DNA from: Oligoflexia bacterium
Lineage (GTDB): Bacteria > Bdellovibrionota_B > Oligoflexia > Oligoflexales > JAGOVF01
NCBI GenBank assembly: GCA_030432875.1
Contig: JAUILP010000001.1
Coordinates: 140,965-204,964, forward strand
Reading direction: 5' to 3'
DNA length: 64,000 nt
How positions within the stretch are numbered: position 1 is the stretch's first letter; the number at the start of each line of letters is the position of its first letter. The translations under genes were made by a program, and so were the position numbers. Of this stretch, positions 45,301-52,368 are shown piece by piece. A model generated the notes under the pieces. That model worked only from the letters and a program-made list of their open reading frames with translations, ran no database searches and was not told the origin of the DNA.

Positions 45301-45704
45301 AAGGGCTGCTCGTAAGTGCGGGTCCAGAGGCGGCAAAATTAAAATTTGTTCCGGTTGCTAAAAGTTTGCAAAAAAATAATGTTCCGATTTATGCGACGCC
45401 AGGAACCGCGGCATTTTTTGAGGAGCATGGCGTTGCCGTCGTCTCTGTGGGATGGCCTGATGAGCCTGGTTTAAATGTGATGGAATTAATTCGTTCGGGG
45501 AAGGTTGATTTTGTCATCAATATCCCAAAAAACTCAAAACGCAGAGAACTTACCGCTGGGATGCAAATTAGACAAACTGCTATTAATTATGGCTGCTCCC
45601 TGATGACCAATATGGAAAAAGTCTTAAGCTTTTTTAGCGCTCTCGAAAATACCTCCGCTAAGCATTATGGTGAGGGCCTTATTTCATTACCTCCCATGAT
45701 TTGA
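42372..45704 (+). CDS. carB: Carbamoyl-phosphate synthase large subunit
   Basis: CarB makes carbamoyl phosphate from bicarbonate, ammonia and two ATP. Seen: two ATP-grasp halves of about 400 residues each, with SGGLSIGQAGEFDYSGTQA in the first and GPYRIGTSVEFDWCAVGAS in the second, nucleotide-site EVNARLSRSSALASK and ECNARAARTFPFVSK, and a C-terminal allosteric domain with YATPGTAAFFEEHG. At 1110 residues it is slightly longer than the usual ~1070, mainly through inserts in the middle region. Translation is coupled to carA by a TAATG overlap. Confidence 0.97.
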   Translation: MPLLEILKSSGAGNARKKILILGSGGLSIGQAGEFDYSGTQAIKSVVEQGLDAVVINPNIATVQTNPSPQVKVYLYPVTPEWVEKVIKQERPQGIMAAFGGQTALNCLVALDKKGILAEYGVENLATCVRSLEVSEDRDLFAAQMRKIAIPVPPSIACNTIEEARKAAEEIGYPVIIRAAYALGGLGSGFADNEDELNKLARPALSLAPQILVEKSLKGWKEVEYEVMRDRQGNTITICNMENFDPLGIHTGDSIVVCPSQSLSDDEYQILRNASIKIINSLDVVGECNAQFALSPDSLDFYVIEVNARLSRSSALASKSTGYPIAYIAAKVMLGFDLLEIRNPVTGVTCAFTEPALDYITVKIPRWDLTKFQGVSRSLGSTMKSVGEVMAIGRNFPEALQKAVRMVTELGSGLSHEFTTQHSLEQLWGAIQNPTDTRLFSVMACLRRGIAINEIHEKSRIDKWFLNQLKVIVDLENLLVKESESSAVANIDDVVHYVFDHYTAEKWLRFKLLGFSDEQLASICLASRFKEAFSWSDALIKKASLVIRALRKDKGVTPVVKKIDTTAGEYPSPSNYLYLTYGGTVHDELTPLPPKPTAIILGCGPYRIGTSVEFDWCAVGASQTLRKNSWNSVIINCNPETVSTDYNTSDKLYFEEISLERVLDIYELESPQGIIASMGGQTPNKLVISLAEAGVKLLGHSPASVDGAEDRNKFSALLDQLGISQPRWINAVNKDEIEDFTNLVGFPVLVRPSYVLSGAAMRVAYDKVSLANFLDAAAKISSDHPVVISEFVEGAREIELDGVAHNGKIICSVVGEHVENAGVHSGDATVVVPAQKLYVETVRQLKKAASAIVKGLDLNGPFNMQFLARSNHIMVIECNARAARTFPFVSKVTGLDFASVATQVMMGRSPGIISRKEDELPHVGVKAAMFSFTRLPGVDPILGVEMASTGEVGCIGQNFEEALLLALESTHIVGPKKGLLVSAGPEAAKLKFVPVAKSLQKNNVPIYATPGTAAFFEEHGVAVVSVGWPDEPGLNVMELIRSGKVDFVINIPKNSKRRELTAGMQIRQTAINYGCSLMTNMEKVLSFFSALENTSAKHYGEGLISLPPMI

Positions 45705-45765
45705 ACCGACTTTTATTAGAATTCATTATGATGGCATTAAATTTTGCGGATAAAAGCGCTACTAT

Positions 45766-45783
45766 CAGCCTCACAAGAGGCTG
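45766..45783. other. Short hairpin after carB
   Basis: Perfect seven-base arms CAGCCTC and GAGGCTG with a four-base loop, 61 bases past the carB stop. It has no T-run, so it may only be part of a weak terminator. Confidence 0.4.
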
Positions 45784-45819
45784 TATGCTCCTCAATTTGA
45801 GGGAAGTGGAATCTATAGC

Positions 45820-45847
45820 AAAAAAAACACCTGCGGTGAAGCAGGTG
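45820..45847 (-). terminator. Rho-independent terminator after degP
   Basis: A seven-base-pair stem CACCTGC / GCAGGTG with a six-base loop, followed on the minus strand by eight T residues (plus-strand A-run 45820-45827). It lies 57 bases past the degP stop. Confidence 0.82.
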
Positions 45848-45903
45848 CTGATTGTTGAAGAGAATTAATTATGCGTTTACGCTAAATCATTTGCCCACCA
45901 TTT

Positions 45904-47364
45904 TTACTTTTTGAGTACAACAAAAAAGTATCCGTCTCCTCGTTTTACGCGTAGCGTCACCCGACTAGAGCTTTTCAAAATCTTCCAAAAATCATTTGGT
46001 GTTTTTATGATAGCGTTATTGACGCTTACGATCACATCGGATGGTTGAAGATCAGCGCGATTTGCGGGAGATTTGGGGTTGTTATCGATATTGGTAATAA
46101 CAACACCAAGCCCACTATCATTGGGGGCAACAGAAAAACCATAGTCTTTATCGACTTCAGCATCAGATTTGCTGCTGGTGGTGATTTTGCTAGGAGATCC
46201 CGGAAAGTGCCCAATTTTTACTTTGAAGGTTCTTTTTTTGCCACTGCGAAAAACGGTGAGATTGGCTTCTGAATTTGGGGGCATAAGACCAATTTCATTG
46301 ATCAAGTCTGAAGTGTCTGGCGTTTCCTTGCCATTGACAGCTATAACGACATCTCCTGGTTGTAAGCCAGCTTTTTCAGCAGGCCCTGCTTTTACGACAT
46401 CTGCGACAAGAGAGCCGGTCACCCCTTTGGGAAGATCAAAGCTTTTGGCGAGATTGGGATCAAGTGGCTGAAGATTGACGCCGATATAGCCGCGTTCCAC
46501 TTTTCCTTTTGTTGCCAACTGCTCTGCTATAGAACGTACCAAATTTGAAGGCACAGCAAATCCGATACCCGCATAACCGCCGCTTTTAGAGAAGATAGCA
46601 GAGTTCATCCCAATGACATGACCATTGGTATTGAGGAGAGGGCCACCAGAGTTGCCTGGATTAATCGCAGCATCGGTTTGTAAGAAATTGCCCAGGCGAG
46701 TAATATTAAGATTGCCGCGCCCTTTAGCGGAAATGATCCCGAGAGAAGCGCTTGCTTCTAAGCCAAAAGGTGCGCCAAGAGCGATAACGATATCACCGGT
46801 GTCAACTTCGTCTGAATTGGCGAGGCTGAGCTCAGAAAGTCCTGTTTTATCGTAGTTTTTGTCGTTGATTTGGACAACCGCGACATCAGTGTTTTCATCT
46901 TGACCTATAACTTTGGCATCATAGCTTTGGCCATTGGCGAGCTTTAATGTGATTTCGTCAGCACCATCAATCACGTGATTATTGGTAATGATATAACCTT
47001 TTTCTAAATCCACTATGAAGCCAGAGCCGAGACCCGCAGAGCGTTTTTCTTGCTGTGGGTGGCCTCGCTCTCTTAGGCTAGGGGGGCCTCCACGATTGTC
47101 AAAGCGATCACCAAAGAAAAACTCAAAAGGATCAACATATTGGACGGTTTTGGCGATAGAGACAAAAACAATACCCGTGCTGGCTTTCTGTGAGAGGGCA
47201 GATACTCCTTTAGATATAGCATTGAGTTGCGATACTTCTGAGGAATTTACGAGGGGATCTTTAGCATCAGGAAAGCTATAAGACAATGCCAACTGAGGGT
47301 TTGCCAATAAAGCAATTTGACTAGAAAACAAGAAAACGTTGAGATGGTGCGGTAAGAATTCCAT
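45904..47364 (-). CDS. Periplasmic serine protease DegP/HtrA family
   Basis: A DegP/HtrA-type periplasmic protease and chaperone with 486 residues. Seen: a signal-like N-terminus, then a trypsin-like domain with catalytic His130 (NNHVIDGA), Asp160 (TDVAVVQI) and Ser239 (NPGNSGGPLL), a loop rich in Gly and Arg, and two PDZ domains starting near residues 295 and 400 (GYIGVNLQPL, GLGVVITNI). It degrades or refolds misfolded envelope proteins. The ATG at 47364 has GGAGTGA six bases upstream. MucD or DegQ are equally possible names, so I give no symbol. Confidence 0.94.
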   Translation of the reverse strand: MEFLPHHLNVFLFSSQIALLANPQLALSYSFPDAKDPLVNSSEVSQLNAISKGVSALSQKASTGIVFVSIAKTVQYVDPFEFFFGDRFDNRGGPPSLRERGHPQQEKRSAGLGSGFIVDLEKGYIITNNHVIDGADEITLKLANGQSYDAKVIGQDENTDVAVVQINDKNYDKTGLSELSLANSDEVDTGDIVIALGAPFGLEASASLGIISAKGRGNLNITRLGNFLQTDAAINPGNSGGPLLNTNGHVIGMNSAIFSKSGGYAGIGFAVPSNLVRSIAEQLATKGKVERGYIGVNLQPLDPNLAKSFDLPKGVTGSLVADVVKAGPAEKAGLQPGDVVIAVNGKETPDTSDLINEIGLMPPNSEANLTVFRSGKKRTFKVKIGHFPGSPSKITTSSKSDAEVDKDYGFSVAPNDSGLGVVITNIDNNPKSPANRADLQPSDVIVSVNNAIIKTPNDFWKILKSSSRVTLRVKRGDGYFFVVLKK

Positions 47365-47534
47365 AGGTCACTCCAATAAAAAATGGGTCGGATAATTTAT
47401 CTTGCGAACAATCAAATAAAATTAATTCGTCCCTTAAACTCGTTTGCCAAAACTAAACTAATTTAAATTAAAATATGCTAAAGGCAAGGCGGGTTTTTTT
47501 TGAGACTATCTAAAAAACGGTGCTTTTTTTTGTA

Positions 47535-48092
47535 ATGATCGGAGGCTTTCTGAAAATATACACACACACGTTTCCTTGGCAAATGGGTTTTTTAAAAATT
47601 CAAACCACCGATGATGAGATTATAAGTATATATTTTTTAACACAAAAAGCCTACTTTGAAAAAATGGATCTGGATGAGCTGCTGGCTCCCTTCCTATCTG
47701 AGGCAAAAAAGCAGATTTTGGAGTATTTAGCAGGAGAGCGAACTGAGTTTGACCTAAAGATTAAATTACAGGGCAGCCCATTTTCGCTCAAGGTCTGGCA
47801 CTGTCTAAAGCAAATACCTTTCGGCACTACAGTAGGCTACGGTGAAATCGCAAGGGCGTTAGGGGGGACCGCCTATTCTCGTGCGGTTGGTAGAGCTTGC
47901 GGCCTCAACCCCATACCAATAGTGATCCCGTGTCACCGGGTTATTGGGGCGGAGGGAAAATTGGGAGGGTTTTCTGGGGGCTTAGGCATAAAATCGTATC
48001 TTTTGAAACATGAAAAGAGTCATCTAAGCGAAGTGTTAGTAGGGGAATCGCAGGGCTTAGCGTTTTCGCGTTTGCCGTCGTCTGAAATTTAA
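47535..48092 (+). CDS. ogt: Methylated-DNA--protein-cysteine methyltransferase (Ogt type)
   Basis: A suicide repair protein that removes the methyl group from O6-methylguanine. Seen: an N-terminal domain (IYTHTFPWQMGFLKIQTTDDEI), then FSLKVWHCLKQIPFGTTVGYGEIA, GRACGLNPIPIVIPCHRVI with the acceptor Cys in PCHR, and GGFSGGLGIKSYLL. Its 185 residues fit the family. The start is uncertain: I use ATG 47535, but GGAGG at 47541-47545 lies after it and would suit a CTG at 47550. A tRNA-Ser gene lies 61 bases after its stop on the same strand. Confidence 0.9.
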   Translation: MIGGFLKIYTHTFPWQMGFLKIQTTDDEIISIYFLTQKAYFEKMDLDELLAPFLSEAKKQILEYLAGERTEFDLKIKLQGSPFSLKVWHCLKQIPFGTTVGYGEIARALGGTAYSRAVGRACGLNPIPIVIPCHRVIGAEGKLGGFSGGLGIKSYLLKHEKSHLSEVLVGESQGLAFSRLPSSEI

Positions 48093-48152
48093 GGAAATGT
48101 ATCTTGATAAAATTAGTTTTTTTGATTATTTTCGTACCTTAAGTTTTCCTCA

Positions 48153-48242
48153 GGAGAGATGGCCGAGTGGCTGAAGGCGCACGCTTGGAAAGCGTGTTTA
48201 TCTTAACCGGTAACGTGGGTTCGAATCCCACTCTCTCCGCCA
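48153..48242 (+). tRNA. tRNA-Ser (GGA)
   Basis: A 90-base tRNA with a long variable arm and encoded CCA. The acceptor is GGAGAGA paired with TCTCTCC, and the anticodon loop reads CTTGGAAAG, giving anticodon GGA. A 33-base piece from its anticodon stem to the base of the variable arm (48182-48214) recurs exactly at 52095-52127. Confidence 0.95.
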
Positions 48243-48409
48243 TGAATTCAATAGCTTATCCGATATTTTTTAGCCAAAAACCGGGAAAAGGATTGAAGAT
48301 TCTTTTAGGTCCTCGCTTTCCAATCCGATATGGGTTTGTCTCATATTTGGAAGGAAAGAAATATGGCAAGAGCTGGCTAGACATGCTGACGAGAAGGTTA
48401 CTTTTTTAA
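48242..48409 (+). CDS. Possible small ORF, 55 aa
   Basis: An ATG made from the last base of the tRNA CCA opens a 55-codon frame (MNSIAYPIFF start, basic C-terminus ending LTRRLLF). I recognise no family and see no ribosome binding site, since the upstream sequence is the tRNA. It could be a remnant of an element's first gene. Treat as low confidence. Confidence 0.2.
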   Translation: MNSIAYPIFFSQKPGKGLKILLGPRFPIRYGFVSYLEGKKYGKSWLDMLTRRLLF

Positions 48410-48429
48410 GGTTGTCACATGTAAACGGG

Positions 48430-50628
48430 CTAGGGAATATATCGCCACAATTCTGTACCATTGCTTCCGTCGTCAGCTTTGAAATAAAGTACACTGTTCA
48501 TTACTTTAAGACTCGAAGGATAAGAACCCATAGAACTATTAATATCATTAACCATAGTGGCATTGGTGCCATCATACTTCCATAGTTCAGAACCATGGGT
48601 GCCATCGTTTGCCGAGAAATAGATGACATTATTTAGCGCGGTTAAATTACCCGGGTATGAACCCCCTACTCCACTAACTATGTCAGCGGCCAACGATGGG
48701 GCATTAGTTCCATCATACTTCCAAAGTTCATAACCGTTAACACCATCGTCTGCCCCAAAATAGAGAATATTGTTACTTACGACAAGGTATGTAGGTGACG
48801 AATTCGCAGCTCCAGTTTTAATATCAGCAACCAGCGAAGCCGTTGTCCCATCAAATTTCCACAATTCTTCACCCGTAACTCCATCATTAGCTTGAAAATA
48901 AAGGGAGCCGTTCATAACGACCGGCCAGGCTAGGTAGGAGCTGCCTCCGCCGCTGACGATATCTGCTGCAATTGAAGGAGCATTTGTTCCGTCGTACTTA
49001 CAAAGCTCAGAGCCGGTTGCTGGAGTGTAGCAGCGAAAATATAGAACATCATTCATCACGATAAATTGATCAATAGAAGAACCATCAATTCCCGGATTAA
49101 TATCTGCGACCATAGAGGGAGTATTTGTCCCGTCAAACTTCCAGAGTTCGTCACCAGCTGTATTATCGCTTGCGTGAAAATAGAGAACACCATTCATGAC
49201 GATTAGGCCACTTGGATTTGAACTATCCATGCCAACATTATTTATGTCGGCTACCATGGAAGGGGCATTAGTGCCATCATATTTCCAAAGCTCAATGCCA
49301 TGGGAGCCATCATCAGCTTGAAAATAAAGCACGTTATTCATCACGGTTAAATATAGGGGACTTGAATCACCAGAACCGGCATTGATATCAGCGACCATAG
49401 AAGGGGTGTTAGTACCATCGTATTTCCAAAGCTCAACCCCGTTTGTACCATCATCAGCCCGAAAATAAAGAACGTTATTCATCACAGAAAGGTTTGTAGG
49501 GTTCGAACTACCAGCCCCACCCTTAATGTCATAAACCATGTCAAGTGAAAGCACGCCATTTACAGAAACAGTACAGTCGCCGGTAATTGCTCCAGATGTA
49601 TAATCATTTCCACTCCAAGAACCAAAGGGGCAGGTACCCCCTACAGCATTCGGTATACTATACTCTGCATGTGGTGTAACCGTTATAGTAAAAGAATTGC
49701 CGGAATCTATGATTTGATTACTGCTTGGGGCTATCGTTACGTCATTGGCGCTGGGTGTCACCACATAGCTATTTAATATTGCGCTAAAGCTTACAGAACA
49801 ATTGGCGGTAATCGCCCCTGTTGTGTATGTGCTGCCGTTCCAAGAGCCGATTGGGCACGTGCCACCGACACTATCGGATAAAGAGTGTTCTGTGTTTGCT
49901 GTTACGGTATAAGACTGTAAAGTGCCATAAGCAACGCTTATATTGTTACTTGGCGTATAGCTAACGTTGACTCCGCTAGCGCTTATGGCGAAGCCATTAA
50001 TGGCCGCGCTAAAGGTGATGGAGCAGTCCTCGATAATTGCTCCCGTTGTATAACTATTGTCACTCCAAGTGCCCGCAGGGCAAGAACCGCCAACTGTATT
50101 TGACCGAGTGTGTCCTAAATTGGGTGTTACTATATATGTTTGAACGGATCCATGAGAGATGGTTTGGCTAGCATTGGGAGTAAAAGTCACATTAGTTCCA
50201 CTGGAACTCAAGGTGTAGGTTTTTATTGAAGCGCTAAAGCTAATAGAGCAGTCTGCCGTAATAGCACCCGTTGTGTATATGTTGTCACTCCATGACCCGG
50301 TTGGGCAGGTTCCGTTAACGGTGCTAGAAGTAGTATAGCCGGTATCAGCTGTTACCGTAAAAATAAAATTAGAATTTTCTGTTACTTCCTGATTTTCACT
50401 TGGAGTGATAGTGACATTGTCGGCTGGTATAACACTGACAACAAATTTGCTCGTGCTTGGATTTGTACCGTCATCCGGCCCAGTAGTTGTTTCTTCTGTA
50501 GTTGTGACGCCGGTGTTAGGTCCATTTGCGTTTGTTTGGTCTACACAATTCGTAGCAAAAAAAAGCAAAGTTCCCATCACAGGAATTGTTAGCTTAGCTT
50601 TTTTTTGTTGATCAATCATCTGCATCAT
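48430..50628 (-). CDS. Large lipoprotein with four beta modules and eight ELWxxDGT repeats
   Basis: A ~732-residue secreted lipoprotein. I start at ATG 50628, preceded by AAGGAA at 8 bases. Seen: lipobox FATNC, a Thr/Gly-rich linker, four tandem ~75-residue modules each with a conserved TCP-x-GSWS, YTTGAIT and DCS (two cysteines per module), then eight ~47-residue repeats of the type VMNNVLYFxADDGxxGxELWKYDGTN. Eight ELWxxDGT repeats suggest an eight-bladed beta-propeller. The fourth blade has ELCKYDGT and an extra Cys. Probably exposed at the cell surface, with a ligand-binding or adhesion role by inference. It ends 187 bases from tRNA-Ser. Confidence 0.82.
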   Translation of the reverse strand: MMQMIDQQKKAKLTIPVMGTLLFFATNCVDQTNANGPNTGVTTTEETTTGPDDGTNPSTSKFVVSVIPADNVTITPSENQEVTENSNFIFTVTADTGYTTSSTVNGTCPTGSWSDNIYTTGAITADCSISFSASIKTYTLSSSGTNVTFTPNASQTISHGSVQTYIVTPNLGHTRSNTVGGSCPAGTWSDNSYTTGAIIEDCSITFSAAINGFAISASGVNVSYTPSNNISVAYGTLQSYTVTANTEHSLSDSVGGTCPIGSWNGSTYTTGAITANCSVSFSAILNSYVVTPSANDVTIAPSSNQIIDSGNSFTITVTPHAEYSIPNAVGGTCPFGSWSGNDYTSGAITGDCTVSVNGVLSLDMVYDIKGGAGSSNPTNLSVMNNVLYFRADDGTNGVELWKYDGTNTPSMVADINAGSGDSSPLYLTVMNNVLYFQADDGSHGIELWKYDGTNAPSMVADINNVGMDSSNPSGLIVMNGVLYFHASDNTAGDELWKFDGTNTPSMVADINPGIDGSSIDQFIVMNDVLYFRCYTPATGSELCKYDGTNAPSIAADIVSGGGSSYLAWPVVMNGSLYFQANDGVTGEELWKFDGTTASLVADIKTGAANSSPTYLVVSNNILYFGADDGVNGYELWKYDGTNAPSLAADIVSGVGGSYPGNLTALNNVIYFSANDGTHGSELWKYDGTNATMVNDINSSMGSYPSSLKVMNSVLYFKADDGSNGTELWRYIP

Positions 50629-50938
50629 TTCTAAACATTCCTTAAGCAAAATTAACAGCAACCGAATTGATTGTGATTCGGAATATTTAATGTGCACCTT
50701 TAAGAAAAAAATGTAATCAAAATAACCCTCTATGGTTAGTTGGCGCTGTAGTAGGATAAAAATAAAACATATTATTGAGTTTTTTATAGGAAGCCAAAAA
50801 CAATAATTTTCCCGATGAGCAAATTCCTAAAGCCAAACAACTTAACACAAGATTTTTTATATCAACTTAAATAAACTCAGGAGCACCCAGGGGCCATATC
50901 TGGGAACCAAGGGAACTTCGATCAGCCCACTGAAATCA

Positions 50939-51085
50939 TTAAACTGCTTCGTTTTGATCTGTGTCCCAATCTGGGAAAAGCAGCACTGCCGGATGAACCC
51001 TTAATGCACGGGCTAGCATCTTCTCGAGCTCAACACCAAGCGACACTTTGCCGTTTTCAATTCCAGAAAAGTAGCTTGACTCAAA
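50939..51085 (-). pseudogene. C-terminal remnant of an XRE-family regulator
   Basis: Translating the minus strand upstream of the stop at 50939-50941 gives SSYFSGIENGKVSLG followed by VELEKMLARALRVHPAVLLF and an acidic end. This is the second half of a helix-turn-helix XRE domain, whose usual form is SxSYxSxIExGKxxPSLxxLEKIAxAL. A TAG codon lies just before it in frame, and the first helices and start codon are missing. The fragment begins 15 bases after the HigA stop, so the 5' part was probably lost at the junction. Confidence 0.7.
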
Positions 51086-51100
51086 CTAGATCCCATGTTC

Positions 51101-51409
51101 CTAAGCAGCAAATCCTATTTTTAAACCCAATGCCTTAGTAACTTTGTAAAGTGTGGCAAAATTGGGGTTGCCATCTTTATTGAATGCTTTATAAATTGTA
51201 TCTCGTTTGGTTTTTGAATTTTCGGCTATTTTTAAAACCCCGTGATGTTTAATGATACGTCCAATGGCATCCATAATGATGCCAGTTGCTTCTTCCTCAG
51301 TAAGTTCTTCGTCTGAATAGCAATCGTCTATAAGGGCATTTAGGTAGTCCCGAATTTTTTTGGGTGTACTTAGTTTCCTCATTAACAGATCGTCATAGGA
51401 TTTTTTCAT
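51101..51409 (-). CDS. HigA-like antitoxin (helix-turn-helix)
   Basis: A 102-residue DNA-binding antitoxin. Seen: a charged N-terminus with KKSYDDLLMRKLSTP, then a helix-turn-helix region with IIKHHGVLKIAENSKTKRDTIYKAF and FATLYKVTKALGLKIGF, the standard form of addiction-module antidotes of the HigA/probable antitoxin group. It binds the toxin and the operator. It starts nine bases after the toxin stop and ends against an XRE remnant. Toxin-first order fits the HigBA class. Confidence 0.82.
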   Translation of the reverse strand: MKKSYDDLLMRKLSTPKKIRDYLNALIDDCYSDEELTEEEATGIIMDAIGRIIKHHGVLKIAENSKTKRDTIYKAFNKDGNPNFATLYKVTKALGLKIGFAA

Positions 51410-51418
51410 TTTTACCTC

Positions 51419-51787
51419 CTAACATTTTCTTTTGCGCATATCTTTATTTGGCTTTGCGAGGTTTTTATATTCATTCCATAACGTACTCGCTAATTTAATA
51501 TCTTGCTTTTGAGTCTTTTTATTGCCCCCTGCTAACAACAAAATAATATCCTTACCATCGTATTGAAAATACACTCGAAATCCGGGCCCAATTGACTTAT
51601 CACGCATTTCATAAACATCATTGACAGCTTCAATATTCTTAGCTAAACCTTTACAGGCTTTTCTGATCATTAAATCAACTTTTGACACCGATCTCATATC
51701 TAATTTTTGAAACCAACTTTCGAAGGGGCTATCACCCAATTCATTGCAGTAAACAAATGCTCTTCTCTCATGACTTGATCTAGCCAT
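51419..51787 (-). CDS. RelE/HigB-family toxin (type II)
   Basis: A 122-residue toxin of the RelE/ParE superfamily, addiction-module killer group. Seen: PFESWFQKLD, then DVYEMRDKSIGPGFRVYFQYDG and IILLLAGGNKKTQKQDIKLA, the typical GPGYRVYF...LLxGGDKxTQxxDI pattern. Such toxins cleave mRNA on the ribosome. It is followed by the antitoxin nine bases downstream, forming one operon. The C-terminus is extended with about 20 Lys/Asn-rich residues. Confidence 0.85.
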   Translation of the reverse strand: MARSSHERRAFVYCNELGDSPFESWFQKLDMRSVSKVDLMIRKACKGLAKNIEAVNDVYEMRDKSIGPGFRVYFQYDGKDIILLLAGGNKKTQKQDIKLASTLWNEYKNLAKPNKDMRKRKC

Positions 51788-51945
51788 ATAAACCTCTGTC
51801 GGATTTTATTATACAATTATTGAATAAAAAACAATACATAAGTTATAACCTTCTATTTATTAGGCATTATATTGATTTAATCGGTGTATATTTAATTATA
51901 TGGAATTATTTTGAGCGTAATTTCTCTCATAGAATTTATATCGCC

Positions 51946-51977
51946 ACGATTTAACACCGATTTAACACTGATTTAAC
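51946..51977. repeat. Three ~11-bp iterons
   Basis: The core GATTTAAC is repeated three times at an 11-bp spacing: ACGATTTAAC, ACCGATTTAAC, ACTGATTTAAC. The set lies about 160 bases upstream of the toxin start on the minus strand. It could be an operator for the antitoxin or plasmid-type iterons. Confidence 0.6.
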
Positions 51978-52094
51978 ATTAACAGACAAAACCGCCCAAA
52001 ATTCCACAAAACAGAACAAAAGTCATGGAGTGACAACCATTTAAATTGTTGAGTAAATTATTGAAATGATAGAAATAAAAATTATCATCTTGAT

Positions 52095-52127
52095 CGCTTG
52101 GAAAGCGTGTTTATCTTAACCGGTAAC
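52095..52127 (+). repeat. 33-bp direct repeat of tRNA-Ser (att-like)
   Basis: Bases 52095-52127 are identical to 48182-48214 of the tRNA-Ser gene. They span the 5' strand of the anticodon stem, the GGA anticodon and the variable arm base. Flanks show no tRNA similarity. This is probably the far attachment site of an insertion into the tRNA gene. Confidence 0.8.
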
Positions 52128-52368
52128 TGCTGGTAATGATTTTTGGGTAAGGGGCAGGTGGAGTGAATGATTTACTGGCTGATGTCTGTTCAGCCTTGTG
52201 ATCAAAGCATCTTGTTATGGCCTAGTCTCGATAAATCCACTTTTAATAATGTTTCATCCCCTACTTCGTGGGAATCAGAGCTATGTTCCTTAGCCGTGAG
52301 GGATATGGTTTGTCCCCAAGGTTCATTTTGCTCAAAGCCATGGGGACGAAAAATAATACGGTAATTCC

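Larger units (their letters stand above)
48153..52127. mobile_element. Putative tRNA-Ser-targeted genomic islet
   Basis: The boundaries are the tRNA-Ser gene and a perfect 33-bp direct repeat of its internal segment. Inside lie a repeat-rich lipoprotein, a truncated XRE regulator and a HigBA-like toxin-antitoxin pair. Integration at tRNA genes leaving direct repeats is well known, and toxin-antitoxin cargo is common. No integrase or recombinase gene is present and the copy does not include the tRNA 3' end, so this is an old or mobilisable element, or a rearrangement. The boundaries are inferred from the repeat. Confidence 0.55.
51788..52368. other. 581-bp intergenic region with iterons and the tRNA-Ser fragment
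   Basis: This holds the 11-bp iterons (51946-51977) and the 33-bp tRNA-Ser copy (52095-52127). The remainder up to 52368 has a 60-codon minus-strand frame (52202-52384) overlapping the end of the propeller lipoprotein gene. It has no family match that I recognise, so I leave it uncalled. Confidence 0.5.

Noticed and set aside
51946..51977. CRISPR array
   Set aside because: Only three short 11-bp units without spacers of CRISPR length; these are iterons instead.
48153..52127. Complete integrative element with integrase
   Set aside because: No recombinase, excisionase or replication gene is present, so I claim only a putative remnant or mobilisable islet.
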